Assembly: GCA_029057255.1 (NCBI GenBank)
Contig: JAICZO010000382.1
Coordinates: 1-11,154 of the forward strand
Direction: 5' to 3'
From: Muribaculaceae bacterium
Lineage (GTDB): Bacteria; Bacteroidota; Bacteroidia; Bacteroidales; Muribaculaceae
DNA length: 11,154 nt
Shown here: in pieces, positions 1 to 5,541 of the stretch
Layout of the letters: the number at the start of each line of letters is the position of its first letter
Position numbering within the stretch: position 1 is the first letter of the stretch
Notes under the pieces: generated by a model
Databases searched by the model: none
What the model was told of the DNA's origin: nothing
The model's input: only the letters and a program-made list of their open reading frames with translations
Translations under genes and position numbers: made by a program

Positions 1-1
1 C

Positions 2-310
2 TCCTACCCGCTGCACATCCACATGACCAACATCAGCTGGAACTATCACAGCGACGTGGGCGCTGTCGACGAGCTTCAGTGCTACCTGGTGCTCAACCTC
101 AACAAAATCTCGGAGGATTACTACCGCCATGTGCTCTCGGTATGGGTGGCCAACGACGGTATTGCCGGTAGCCTCGGCTCGGTAGGTCTCGGCGAGCCTG
201 TCTTCGAGAGCAGCAATGTCAGCACCGGTGCCGGCGTGGTGTCGTCGGCGACAGGCAACATAGTCAGGATAGACATAAGCGAAATAATCAAGTCCCGGCA
301 GGGGGCTTGA
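2..310 (+). CDS. C-terminal part of an unidentified protein
   Basis: The frame is open from the left edge (first full codon at position 2) to a TGA at 308-310, so about 102 C-terminal residues are visible and the start lies outside the window. The first Met (23-25) is probably internal, because the frame reads straight through upstream of it. I do not recognise the family. The visible part alternates hydrophobic and polar residues (for example CYLVLNLNKIS, then VLSVWVAND), which suggests beta strands. A Gly/Ser/Val-rich stretch follows, and the protein ends in IDISEIIKSRQGA. No membrane segment, repeat or cysteine motif is visible. A secreted or surface-associated beta-sandwich protein is possible but is only an inference from composition. 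The gene converges on rpoZ, with an inverted repeat between them. Confidence 0.6.
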   Translation, partial: SYPLHIHMTNISWNYHSDVGAVDELQCYLVLNLNKISEDYYRHVLSVWVANDGIAGSLGSVGLGEPVFESSNVSTGAGVVSSATGNIVRIDISEIIKSRQGA

Positions 311-327
311 TTGACTGCCCTGACACT

Positions 328-374
328 ATACCGCAAGCGGCGGCGAGACTGGATCTCGCCGCCGCTTGCGGTAT
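328..374. terminator. Perfect 21-bp inverted repeat between convergent genes, probable bidirectional terminator
   Basis: The arms 328-348 and 354-374 are exact reverse complements (21 of 21) around a 5-base loop, and their cores are GC-rich (GCGGCGGCGAGA on the left arm). The repeat lies 18 bases after the stop of the left gene and about 50 bases beyond the rpoZ stop on the other strand, so it can end transcription from both sides. Neither side has a clear T-tract, so it is not a textbook intrinsic terminator. A weaker 6-bp hairpin (386-391 with 401-406, CTGCGG/CCGCAG) lies between it and rpoZ. The stem is seen directly; the terminator role is inferred from position. Confidence 0.7.
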
Positions 375-422
375 CTGCTGATTACCTGCGGACTGTTATG
401 CCGCAGAGAGGGGAGTGTGATA

Positions 423-755
423 TCAGATATTCGAACGGTCTTTGTTCGACTTGTGGAAGAACAGCTTGTGTTCGATGTACTCCTGAGTAGCGATCAGAGT
501 GGGCTTGGGGAGTCGCTCGTAGTAGCGGGAGATTTCGATCTGCTCACGGTTCTCGCTCACTTCCTCGAGGTTGTCGTTGTAGGGAGCAAACTCCTGCAGC
601 TTCTTCTCAAGGTCAGTCTTCATCTGTGCTGCAATCTGGTTGGCACGACGAGCGATGATCGATACAGTCTCGTAGACGTTACCGGTGTCCTTCGAGAGTT
701 CAATCATGTCGCGGGTAACCGTAGTGAGAGGGGTGTTGTTTTTCTTGAAATCCAT
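423..755 (-). CDS. rpoZ: DNA-directed RNA polymerase subunit omega (Bacteroidetes type)
   Basis: This protein of about 110 residues matches the Bacteroidetes omega/Rpb6-like family. It begins MDFKKNNTPLTTVTRD. The N-terminal half carries the omega signature GNVYETVSIIARRANQIA, the equivalent of the conserved region with the RA(N/R)Q core that clamps the beta' subunit. The C-terminal half has the Bacteroidetes-specific NREQIEISRYYERLPKP segment and ends near KSNKDRSNI. Omega promotes assembly and stability of RNA polymerase. Two ATG codons are adjacent (758-756 and 755-753). The second is chosen because I recall homologues starting MDxKK, but the first is equally possible. The upstream stretch is A-rich without a Shine-Dalgarno site, as usual in this phylum. 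The gene starts about 51 bases after the bamD stop and has no promoter of its own that I can see, so co-transcription with bamD is likely. Confidence 0.85.
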   Translation of the reverse strand: MDFKKNNTPLTTVTRDMIELSKDTGNVYETVSIIARRANQIAAQMKTDLEKKLQEFAPYNDNLEEVSENREQIEISRYYERLPKPTLIATQEYIEHKLFFHKSNKDRSNI

Positions 756-809
756 CATTATGTAATTTTGGAATTTTGTTTTTCTTGTTAGAGTAGAGGA
801 GAGGACCTT

Positions 810-1610
810 TCAGTCTTTGACATATCTGCGGGCAATCTTGAGGATGTTGTCTGCCTCGCTTCTGTTTCGGCTGTCAGGGTAGTTGTTTATGAAAGAGTAA
901 TACTCGTCGATAACATCGCGGAAGCGGTCGGCCTTACGTTCTTCGACCGAGTTGTCGGCTTCCTGATAGAGCGCCTTCAGAATGAGCATCTCAAGGTCCT
1001 CTTTGTATTTTGAGTAGGGATAGTCCTTGACGGCGTTCTGAGCCACGATGACCGCGCTGCGGTAGTTGTTGCCCATGTAGTTGCCGAGGTTGTAGTAGAG
1101 CTGGGCGTTCTGGAGCTGCTTGAGAGTGAGCTTGTCCTGCAGCTCGAAGATGGCGTTCTGCGCGATAGAGACTTTGTCGCTGCGGGGGAAGTAGTCAAGG
1201 AATGCCTGCAGCTCCTCGATGGCCTGTATCGTGCCTGTCTGGTCGAGCTGGGGGTCGGGGCTGTCGAGGTAGTATCCGTATCCGCAGAAGAATCGTGCCG
1301 ACTCGGCGTACTTGCCTTTGGGGTAGCGGGTGTAGTAGTTCTTGAGGTACACACCCGATGTGAGATAGTCCTTGTTCTCGTAGTGGCTCATACCGAGCAG
1401 GTAGAGCGACTCCTCGGCCTTGTCGGAGCCTTTGAAGACAGCGATGCAGTCCTTCAGCAGAGTGGCTGCCTGAACATACTTTTTCTCTTCGAACGCGCGC
1501 TTGGCGTACTCGAACTTGTAGTCGTAGTCCTCGCTCTTCTGCACCCTGGTATACTCACCGCAGGAGCAGAGCAGAAGCACAGCCGCTATGTAGATTATGT
1601 AATTACGCAT
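810..1610 (-). CDS. bamD: Outer membrane protein assembly factor BamD, lipoprotein
   Basis: This 266-residue lipoprotein has tetratricopeptide-like repeats. A short signal peptide (residues 2-16, YIIYIAAVLLLCS) precedes Cys17, which is the likely lipidated residue. The -2 position is Cys, a slight departure from the usual lipobox. The remainder is alpha-helical, with TPR-type A/Y/P spacing: YAKRAFEEKKYVQAATLL (35-52), EESLYLLGMSHYENKDY (66-82), a YPKGKYAESA turn (96-105), AFLDYFPRSD (136-145) and YPDSRNRSEADNIL (244-257). This is the BamD/YfiO layout, and the length is slightly greater than the roughly 245 residues of the E. coli protein. With BamA, BamD inserts beta-barrel proteins into the outer membrane. 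A promoter and a palindrome lie just upstream, and rpoZ follows. The bamD-rpoZ pairing is one I associate with Bacteroidales, which supports both calls. Confidence 0.88.
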   Translation of the reverse strand: MRNYIIYIAAVLLLCSCGEYTRVQKSEDYDYKFEYAKRAFEEKKYVQAATLLKDCIAVFKGSDKAEESLYLLGMSHYENKDYLTSGVYLKNYYTRYPKGKYAESARFFCGYGYYLDSPDPQLDQTGTIQAIEELQAFLDYFPRSDKVSIAQNAIFELQDKLTLKQLQNAQLYYNLGNYMGNNYRSAVIVAQNAVKDYPYSKYKEDLEMLILKALYQEADNSVEERKADRFRDVIDEYYSFINNYPDSRNRSEADNILKIARRYVKD

Positions 1611-1619
1611 AGATATAGT

Positions 1620-1636
1620 GCGGCCATAATGGCCGC
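1620..1636. repeat. 17-bp palindrome just upstream of bamD
   Basis: GCGGCCAT-A-ATGGCCGC has perfect 8-bp arms around one central base. As RNA it could form a 7-bp hairpin with a 3-base loop, ending 9 bases before the bamD ATG. The predicted transcription start lies just upstream of it, so it would occupy the 5' end of the bamD leader. It could be an operator or a leader hairpin that affects translation or mRNA stability. The symmetry is seen directly and the role is inferred. Confidence 0.45.
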
Positions 1637-1644
1637 TTTGGGCT

Positions 1645-1675
1645 GCAAAGTTAGTAAAAAATGCGTAAACTCAAG
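1645..1675 (-). promoter_or_regulatory. Predicted Bacteroidetes-type promoter of bamD-rpoZ
   Basis: On the minus strand TAACTTTGC (1653-1645) matches the Bacteroidetes -7 element TAnnTTTG. CTTG at 1675-1672 lies 18 bases upstream and could serve as the -33 element (consensus TTTG). The predicted start is near 1640, giving a leader of about 30 bases. The match is by eye. The -7 part is strong and the -33 part is moderate. Confidence 0.55.
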
Positions 1676-1725
1676 CGAGGTGAGTCTCTTTTTGCCAATT
1701 ATTAACACTTTGCCGGGGCAGTGTT

Positions 1726-2613
1726 TTACATCACGTTGAGCACCTGCTCCTTTATCTGCTCGAGGAGGTCTTTCATCCTGACGACTATGGCCTGCATCTC
1801 GGCGTGGTTGCTTTTGCTGCCGAGGGTGTTGATCTCGCGACCCATTTCCTGGGCGATGAAGCCGAGCTTCTTGCCCTGTCCGGGTCCTGCGGCATTCATA
1901 GTCTCCATGAAGTATGCGAGGTGCTTGGCCAGGCGCTGCTTCTCTTCGTTGACGTCGAGCTTCTCGATGTAGAAAATCATCTCCTGCTCGAGGCGTCCTT
2001 TGTCGTACTCGGCCACGGGTATCTTGGCGAGGCTGTCCTCGATGCGCTGGCGTATCTTGACCACGCGCTCTTTCTCGTAGGGCTCTACCTGAGCGAGGAG
2101 CTCGCCGATGGCTTGTATGCGGGTCTCGAAGAAGCGCTCGAGGGCTTCGCCTTCGGCACGGCGGTGAGCCAGCAGCCCTTCGGCGGCGGCCTCGACGGCG
2201 CGTGCGAGAGCCTCGGCGTCGGCGTCATCGGCAGTCTCGGCCGTCTCGCTGTGCATCACGTCGGGGAAACGCATCAGCACCGAGTACCAGTCGGCCGGCT
2301 CGGGTATGCCCAGCTCTGCTGCAGCCTCCGACACCTGGCGGCGGTATTCCTTCATGGCGTCGACGTTGAGCCTCGACGCGACGGCGGTCTGCGCTCCGGG
2401 GAGGGTCTCGGCGGTAATCAGCACGTCGGCTTTGCCGCGCTCGAGGAGGCGGGCTACGGTCGAACGCACGTCGAGCTCGCGCTCGCGGAACGAATAGGGT
2501 ATGCGGACATTGAGGTCAAGCTGCTTGGAGTTTAGCGACTTGATCTCGACACTTATCTTCTTTGTTGGCGATTCGGCTACGGCTTTGCCGAAACCGGTCA
2601 TTGACATCAACAT
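1726..2613 (-). CDS. yicC: YicC/YloC family endoribonuclease
   Basis: This 295-residue protein is close to the usual length of the family. The N-terminus MLMSMTGFGKA carries the SMTGFG hallmark, followed by SVEIKSLNSKQLDLNVRIP (residues 21-39) and an RGKADV segment near 59-64 (YicC-like N-terminal domain). The C-terminus holds the DUF1732 hallmark: EKLDVNEEKQRLAKHL, then GKKLGFIAQEMGREINTLGS and KSNHAEMQ. Family members are hexameric endoribonucleases; E. coli YicC is implicated in small-RNA turnover and B. subtilis YloC cleaves RNA. The ATG at 2613 gives MLMSMTGFG, equivalent to MIxSMTGFG in relatives, so this start is preferred. The gene is divergent from tsaB and lies 115 bases upstream of bamD, which has its own promoter. 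I recall guanylate kinase (gmk) commonly following yicC, but it is absent here. Confidence 0.92.
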   Translation of the reverse strand: MLMSMTGFGKAVAESPTKKISVEIKSLNSKQLDLNVRIPYSFRERELDVRSTVARLLERGKADVLITAETLPGAQTAVASRLNVDAMKEYRRQVSEAAAELGIPEPADWYSVLMRFPDVMHSETAETADDADAEALARAVEAAAEGLLAHRRAEGEALERFFETRIQAIGELLAQVEPYEKERVVKIRQRIEDSLAKIPVAEYDKGRLEQEMIFYIEKLDVNEEKQRLAKHLAYFMETMNAAGPGQGKKLGFIAQEMGREINTLGSKSNHAEMQAIVVRMKDLLEQIKEQVLNVM

Positions 2614-2700
2614 AGGCTGATAGATTCGGCCCGACCCTCATTGCTTCTGCCTCGTGCCTGTTTGTGAGAGGGTTGGCGCGCAGGTGGCGCTTAGGCGAGT

Positions 2701-2709
2701 GCAAAATTA
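2701..2709 (-). promoter_or_regulatory. Predicted -7 element of the yicC promoter
   Basis: The minus strand reads TAATTTTGC (2709-2701), a full match to TAnnTTTG, about 90 bases upstream of the yicC ATG. No convincing -33 element is seen at the expected distance, where the 2717-2731 palindrome lies instead. The predicted leader (about 2694-2614) has no strong hairpin. Confidence 0.4.
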
Positions 2710-2716
2710 CAAAAAT

Positions 2717-2731
2717 CAGCCGTAACGGCTG
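2717..2731. repeat. 15-bp palindrome between the divergent yicC and tsaB promoters
   Basis: CAGCCGT-A-ACGGCTG has perfect 7-bp arms around one base. It sits between the two outward-facing -7 elements (2709 and 2753), at about the -20 to -35 position of each, where a bound protein could affect both promoters. The core GCCGTAACGGC resembles the core GCCATAATGGC of the palindrome at bamD (shared pattern GCCRTAAYGGC). The operator role is inferred. Confidence 0.45.
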
Positions 2732-2733
2732 CG

Positions 2734-2761
2734 TTTTTATGGTAAAATTTGCTAACTTTGC
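2734..2761 (+). promoter_or_regulatory. Predicted promoter of the tsaB gene cluster
   Basis: TAACTTTGC at 2753-2761 is an exact TAnnTTTG -7 element with the same sequence as that of bamD. A T-run at 2734-2738 lies 14-15 bases upstream, closer than the usual 18-20, so the -33 part is weak. The predicted start is near 2767, giving a leader of about 20 A-rich bases before the tsaB ATG. Confidence 0.5.
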
Positions 2762-2785
2762 CATCTAAAGCATAAGAAAATATCA

Positions 2786-3487
2786 ATGGCGACTATACTG
2801 AATATAGAGACTTCGGGCACCACATGCTCTGCCGCGCTTACTTCGGAGGGCATGATTGTGGCGCACCGCGAGGACTTCAACGGACGCAACCACGCCGCGC
2901 TCCTGAGCGGTTTTGTAAAGTACTGCCTCGACTATGCCGCCGAGAAGCAGATGCACGTCGACGCTGTGGCTGTCAGCCTCGGCCCGGGCAGCTACACCGG
3001 CCTCCGTATAGGCCTCAGCGAGGCCAAGGGTCTTGCATATGCCCTCGATGTGCCGCTGATCGGCATCGACACGCTTGAGCTGATGGCCACGAGGGTCATG
3101 TTCTCGGTCGACGGCATCGACCCCGACACCGTCTTCATACCGATGGTCGACGCGCGCCGCATGGAGGTGTATACCGCAGCCTACGACTTCGGCCTCGAGA
3201 AGCTGCTGGCTCCCTGCCCGCTCATCCTCGACGAGACTTCATATGCCTCGCTGAAGGAGTCGGGGCGCCCCCTGCTGTATTTCGGCAGCGGTGCCGAGAA
3301 GGCGCGGCCGCTGATGGACGACTGCTGCCGGGCTACATTCGTGCCCGAGGTGGAGCCTCTGGCTGTGGATATGATAGCCCTTGCCGACCGGGCATACAGC
3401 AGGCGCGACTTCCTCGACCTTGCGTACTCGACGCCCTTATATCTTAAAGAGTTCCAGGCCACGAAACCTAAAAACAAAGTGCTGTGA
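2786..3487 (+). CDS. tsaB: tRNA threonylcarbamoyladenosine biosynthesis protein TsaB
   Basis: This 233-residue protein, the usual TsaB length, belongs to the ASKHA/Gcp-like fold. The N-terminus MATILNIETSGTTCSAAL is the phosphate-1-like strand-turn-strand (residues 4-9, ILNIET). The family signature GPGSYTGLRIG lies at residues 66-76 and is followed by EAKGLAYALDVPLIGIDTLE. FIPMVDARRMEVYTA in the middle is also typical of TsaB, and the catalytic metal-binding histidines of TsaD are absent. TsaB forms a complex with TsaD and TsaE that moves the threonylcarbamoyl group from TC-AMP to A37 of ANN-decoding tRNAs. The ATG at 2786 follows an A/T-rich leader and the predicted promoter. The stop overlaps the start of tsaC by 4 bases, and tsaC makes the TC-AMP that the complex uses. 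Confidence 0.95.
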   Translation: MATILNIETSGTTCSAALTSEGMIVAHREDFNGRNHAALLSGFVKYCLDYAAEKQMHVDAVAVSLGPGSYTGLRIGLSEAKGLAYALDVPLIGIDTLELMATRVMFSVDGIDPDTVFIPMVDARRMEVYTAAYDFGLEKLLAPCPLILDETSYASLKESGRPLLYFGSGAEKARPLMDDCCRATFVPEVEPLAVDMIALADRAYSRRDFLDLAYSTPLYLKEFQATKPKNKVL

Positions 3488-4074
3488 ATCCTGACTACGT
3501 ATCCGACATCCGCGCTGCGGCCGACGTTGTCCGCAAAGGCGGCATAATCCTCTATCCGACCGACACGGTGTGGGGCATAGGCTGCGACGCCACCGACTCG
3601 GCCGCCGTCAAGCGCGTCTTCGAGATAAAGCGCCGCGCCGACGCCAAAGCGCTTATCACGCTCGTAGGCTCTATAGCTCAGCTCGAGCGCACTGCCGACG
3701 GCATCGCCGACGTGGCATACCAGCTCATCGAGTTCAGCGACCGCCCTGTCACCATCGTCTACGACCGCCCGCTGCCCGCGGCGCGCATCGCCCCCGAGCT
3801 TGTCGCCGAAGACGGCACTATCGCCGTGCGGGTGACGTCGGAGGAGTTCTCGGCCGGGCTGTGCAACGCACTGCGGCGTCCGCTGGTGTCGACATCGGCA
3901 AATATCAGCGGTCAGCCGGCGCCCGCCTGCTTCGCCGAGATATCGCCCGAAATCATCGAGGCCGTCGACTATGTGTGCCTGTCGCGACGCGCCGAAGCTC
4001 CCGGCGCGGGAGTCAGACCGTCGTCGATTATCCGCCTGAGCGAAGACGGCCTCTTCAGAATCATAAGACAATAA
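3484..4074 (+). CDS. tsaC: L-threonylcarbamoyladenylate synthase (TsaC/YrdC/Sua5 family)
   Basis: This 196-residue protein consists of the YrdC domain alone, so it is the short TsaC form rather than full Sua5 with its C-terminal domain. It makes threonylcarbamoyl-AMP from threonine, bicarbonate and ATP, the first step of t6A formation. Visible motifs are YPTDTVWGIGCD (24-35), KRRADAKALI (49-58, the basic nucleotide/phosphate-binding segment) and STSANISG (136-143). The chosen start is the GTG at 3484, which overlaps the tsaB stop as GTGA. It places the first strand (GGIILYPTD) at the family's usual distance from the N-terminus, and no in-frame ATG precedes the motif. The 4-base overlap suggests translational coupling. 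The last residues, ASSIIRLSEDGLFRIIRQ-like (PSSIIRL seen), are the normal end of the domain. Confidence 0.93.
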   Translation: MNPDYVSDIRAAADVVRKGGIILYPTDTVWGIGCDATDSAAVKRVFEIKRRADAKALITLVGSIAQLERTADGIADVAYQLIEFSDRPVTIVYDRPLPAARIAPELVAEDGTIAVRVTSEEFSAGLCNALRRPLVSTSANISGQPAPACFAEISPEIIEAVDYVCLSRRAEAPGAGVRPSSIIRLSEDGLFRIIRQ

Positions 4075-4084
4075 TCAGCTGCCT

Positions 4085-5509
4085 ATGAAGCAGATAAGCC
4101 GACATAGACTCGAGTACTGTCTCTGCGACCTTGTCATGGTCGCCGTCGGCTGGTTGTGCTTCAATGTGGCGCGATTCTATACGCTGCCCGCGGCAGCGAT
4201 GTTTGAGTCACTGTCGAGCTTTCTGACTTACAGGCAGATAGTGCTCGGACAGCTGATAATACCGCCTTGCATGGTAGCGCTCTACGCCCTGTCCGGCTCG
4301 TACAACCGCTCCAACACTCTCTACAAGTCACGCCTCGACGAAGTGCTCAACGCCCTTGTGGTGTCGGTCATCGGCACGGTAGGCATCTTCTTCGCCGTGC
4401 TTATCAACGACAACATCCCCGAGCGCGTCACGGGCTATGAGCTGATTTTCATGCTTCTGTGCTGTCTGTTCGTGCCCACTGCCACGGCCAGGCTTGTGAC
4501 GGTGACGCGCAATGCCCGCCGGATACGCACCGGCGACTATGTCATGAACACGCTCGTCGTCGGAGCGTCGCCCGAGCACGCCCTCAAGGTGTCGCGCATC
4601 ATGTCGTCGGAGGCCCACTCGGGGCTGAAGATTATAGGCTGCTATGACATCGACGGTTCGGCCGACGGCGGCAGTATCAACGGTCTGCCCGTGTACTCGG
4701 GTGAGCCCCTGCCGGCGCTGTGTGGCCGCCTCGGCGTGCAGGCCGTGGTCGTCATGCCGTCGTCGCACGGGCTGATGCGTACGGCCGAGACCATCAACGA
4801 ACTGTACGCACTCAACGTGCCTCTCTTCCTCACTCCCGACCTCCACAGCCTTATGACGGCGCGCCCCAAGGTGTCGTCGGTGACGTCCGAGCCTATCGTC
4901 GACATCACCAATGCGAGCATCTCTCCGGCTAACGTCAATCTCAAGCGCCTCGGCGACATCATGGTGTCGGCAGTGGCGCTGGTGTTGCTCTCGCCGCTGT
5001 ATGCCGCCCTCGCGGTAGCGGTGAAGCTCGATTCGCGCGGCCCGGTCTTCTATCGCCAGAGGCGCATAGGCTACCACAAGAAGCCTTTCGACATAATAAA
5101 ATTCCGCACCATGCGCACCGATGCCGAAGTGTCGGGTCCAGCCCTTACATCCGACGACGACCCGCGTGTGACCCGTGTCGGCCGCGTGCTGCGCAAGTAC
5201 CGCCTCGACGAGCTGCCTCAGTTCTGGAACGTGCTCGTCGGCGAGATGTCGCTCGTCGGCCCGAGGCCCGAGCGGGAGTTTTTTATCCGTCGTATTGTGG
5301 AGCGCGTGCCCGCCTACAGCCTCATCCATCAGGTGCGGCCGGGCATCACGTCGTGGGGCATGGTCAAGTACGGCTACGCCTCGAGCGTCGACGAGATGAT
5401 AGAGCGACTGCCTTACGACCTTCTCTATATAGAGAATGTGTCGCTTGGCGTCGACCTTAAAATATTGTTTCATACTGTCGATACCGTGATAAACGGCAGG
5501 GGTCGCTGA
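4085..5509 (+). CDS. Polyprenyl-phosphate sugar-1-phosphate transferase (WcaJ/PglC superfamily)
   Basis: This 474-residue membrane enzyme has the domain order of the large monotopic phosphoglycosyltransferases. Four hydrophobic segments lie at roughly 11-30, 50-70, 90-108 and 118-138. A Rossmann-like CoA-binding-type domain follows at about 155-265 (NTLVVGASPEHALKVSRI), and then the catalytic bacterial sugar-transferase domain from KRLGDI (287-292) to the end. That domain has a re-entrant helix (VALVLLSPLYAALAVAVKL), RGPVFYRQRRIG, the KFRTMR segment, the catalytic Asp-Glu pair in LDELPQ (374-379) and GPRPE (392-396). Such enzymes transfer a sugar-1-phosphate, often glucose or galactose, from a UDP-sugar to undecaprenyl phosphate and so start capsule, exopolysaccharide or glycan synthesis. 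The sugar cannot be told from sequence. The gene follows tsaC by 10 bases and has no glycosyltransferase neighbours, so it may be a housekeeping or stand-alone initiator. It appears intact. Confidence 0.9.
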   Translation: MKQISRHRLEYCLCDLVMVAVGWLCFNVARFYTLPAAAMFESLSSFLTYRQIVLGQLIIPPCMVALYALSGSYNRSNTLYKSRLDEVLNALVVSVIGTVGIFFAVLINDNIPERVTGYELIFMLLCCLFVPTATARLVTVTRNARRIRTGDYVMNTLVVGASPEHALKVSRIMSSEAHSGLKIIGCYDIDGSADGGSINGLPVYSGEPLPALCGRLGVQAVVVMPSSHGLMRTAETINELYALNVPLFLTPDLHSLMTARPKVSSVTSEPIVDITNASISPANVNLKRLGDIMVSAVALVLLSPLYAALAVAVKLDSRGPVFYRQRRIGYHKKPFDIIKFRTMRTDAEVSGPALTSDDDPRVTRVGRVLRKYRLDELPQFWNVLVGEMSLVGPRPEREFFIRRIVERVPAYSLIHQVRPGITSWGMVKYGYASSVDEMIERLPYDLLYIENVSLGVDLKILFHTVDTVINGRGR

Positions 5510-5541
5510 AGCCTCTGTGACAGCAACAGGTAAAAAAGTAT

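Noticed and set aside
366..791. 141-codon plus-strand frame opposite rpoZ
   Set aside because: It is the complement of a recognisable omega subunit, and its Leu/Val-rich product has no family features.
2516..2764. 82-codon minus-strand frame across the yicC/tsaB divergent region
   Set aside because: Its ATG falls inside the tsaB -7 element, it overlaps the yicC start in another frame, and the protein shows no family features.
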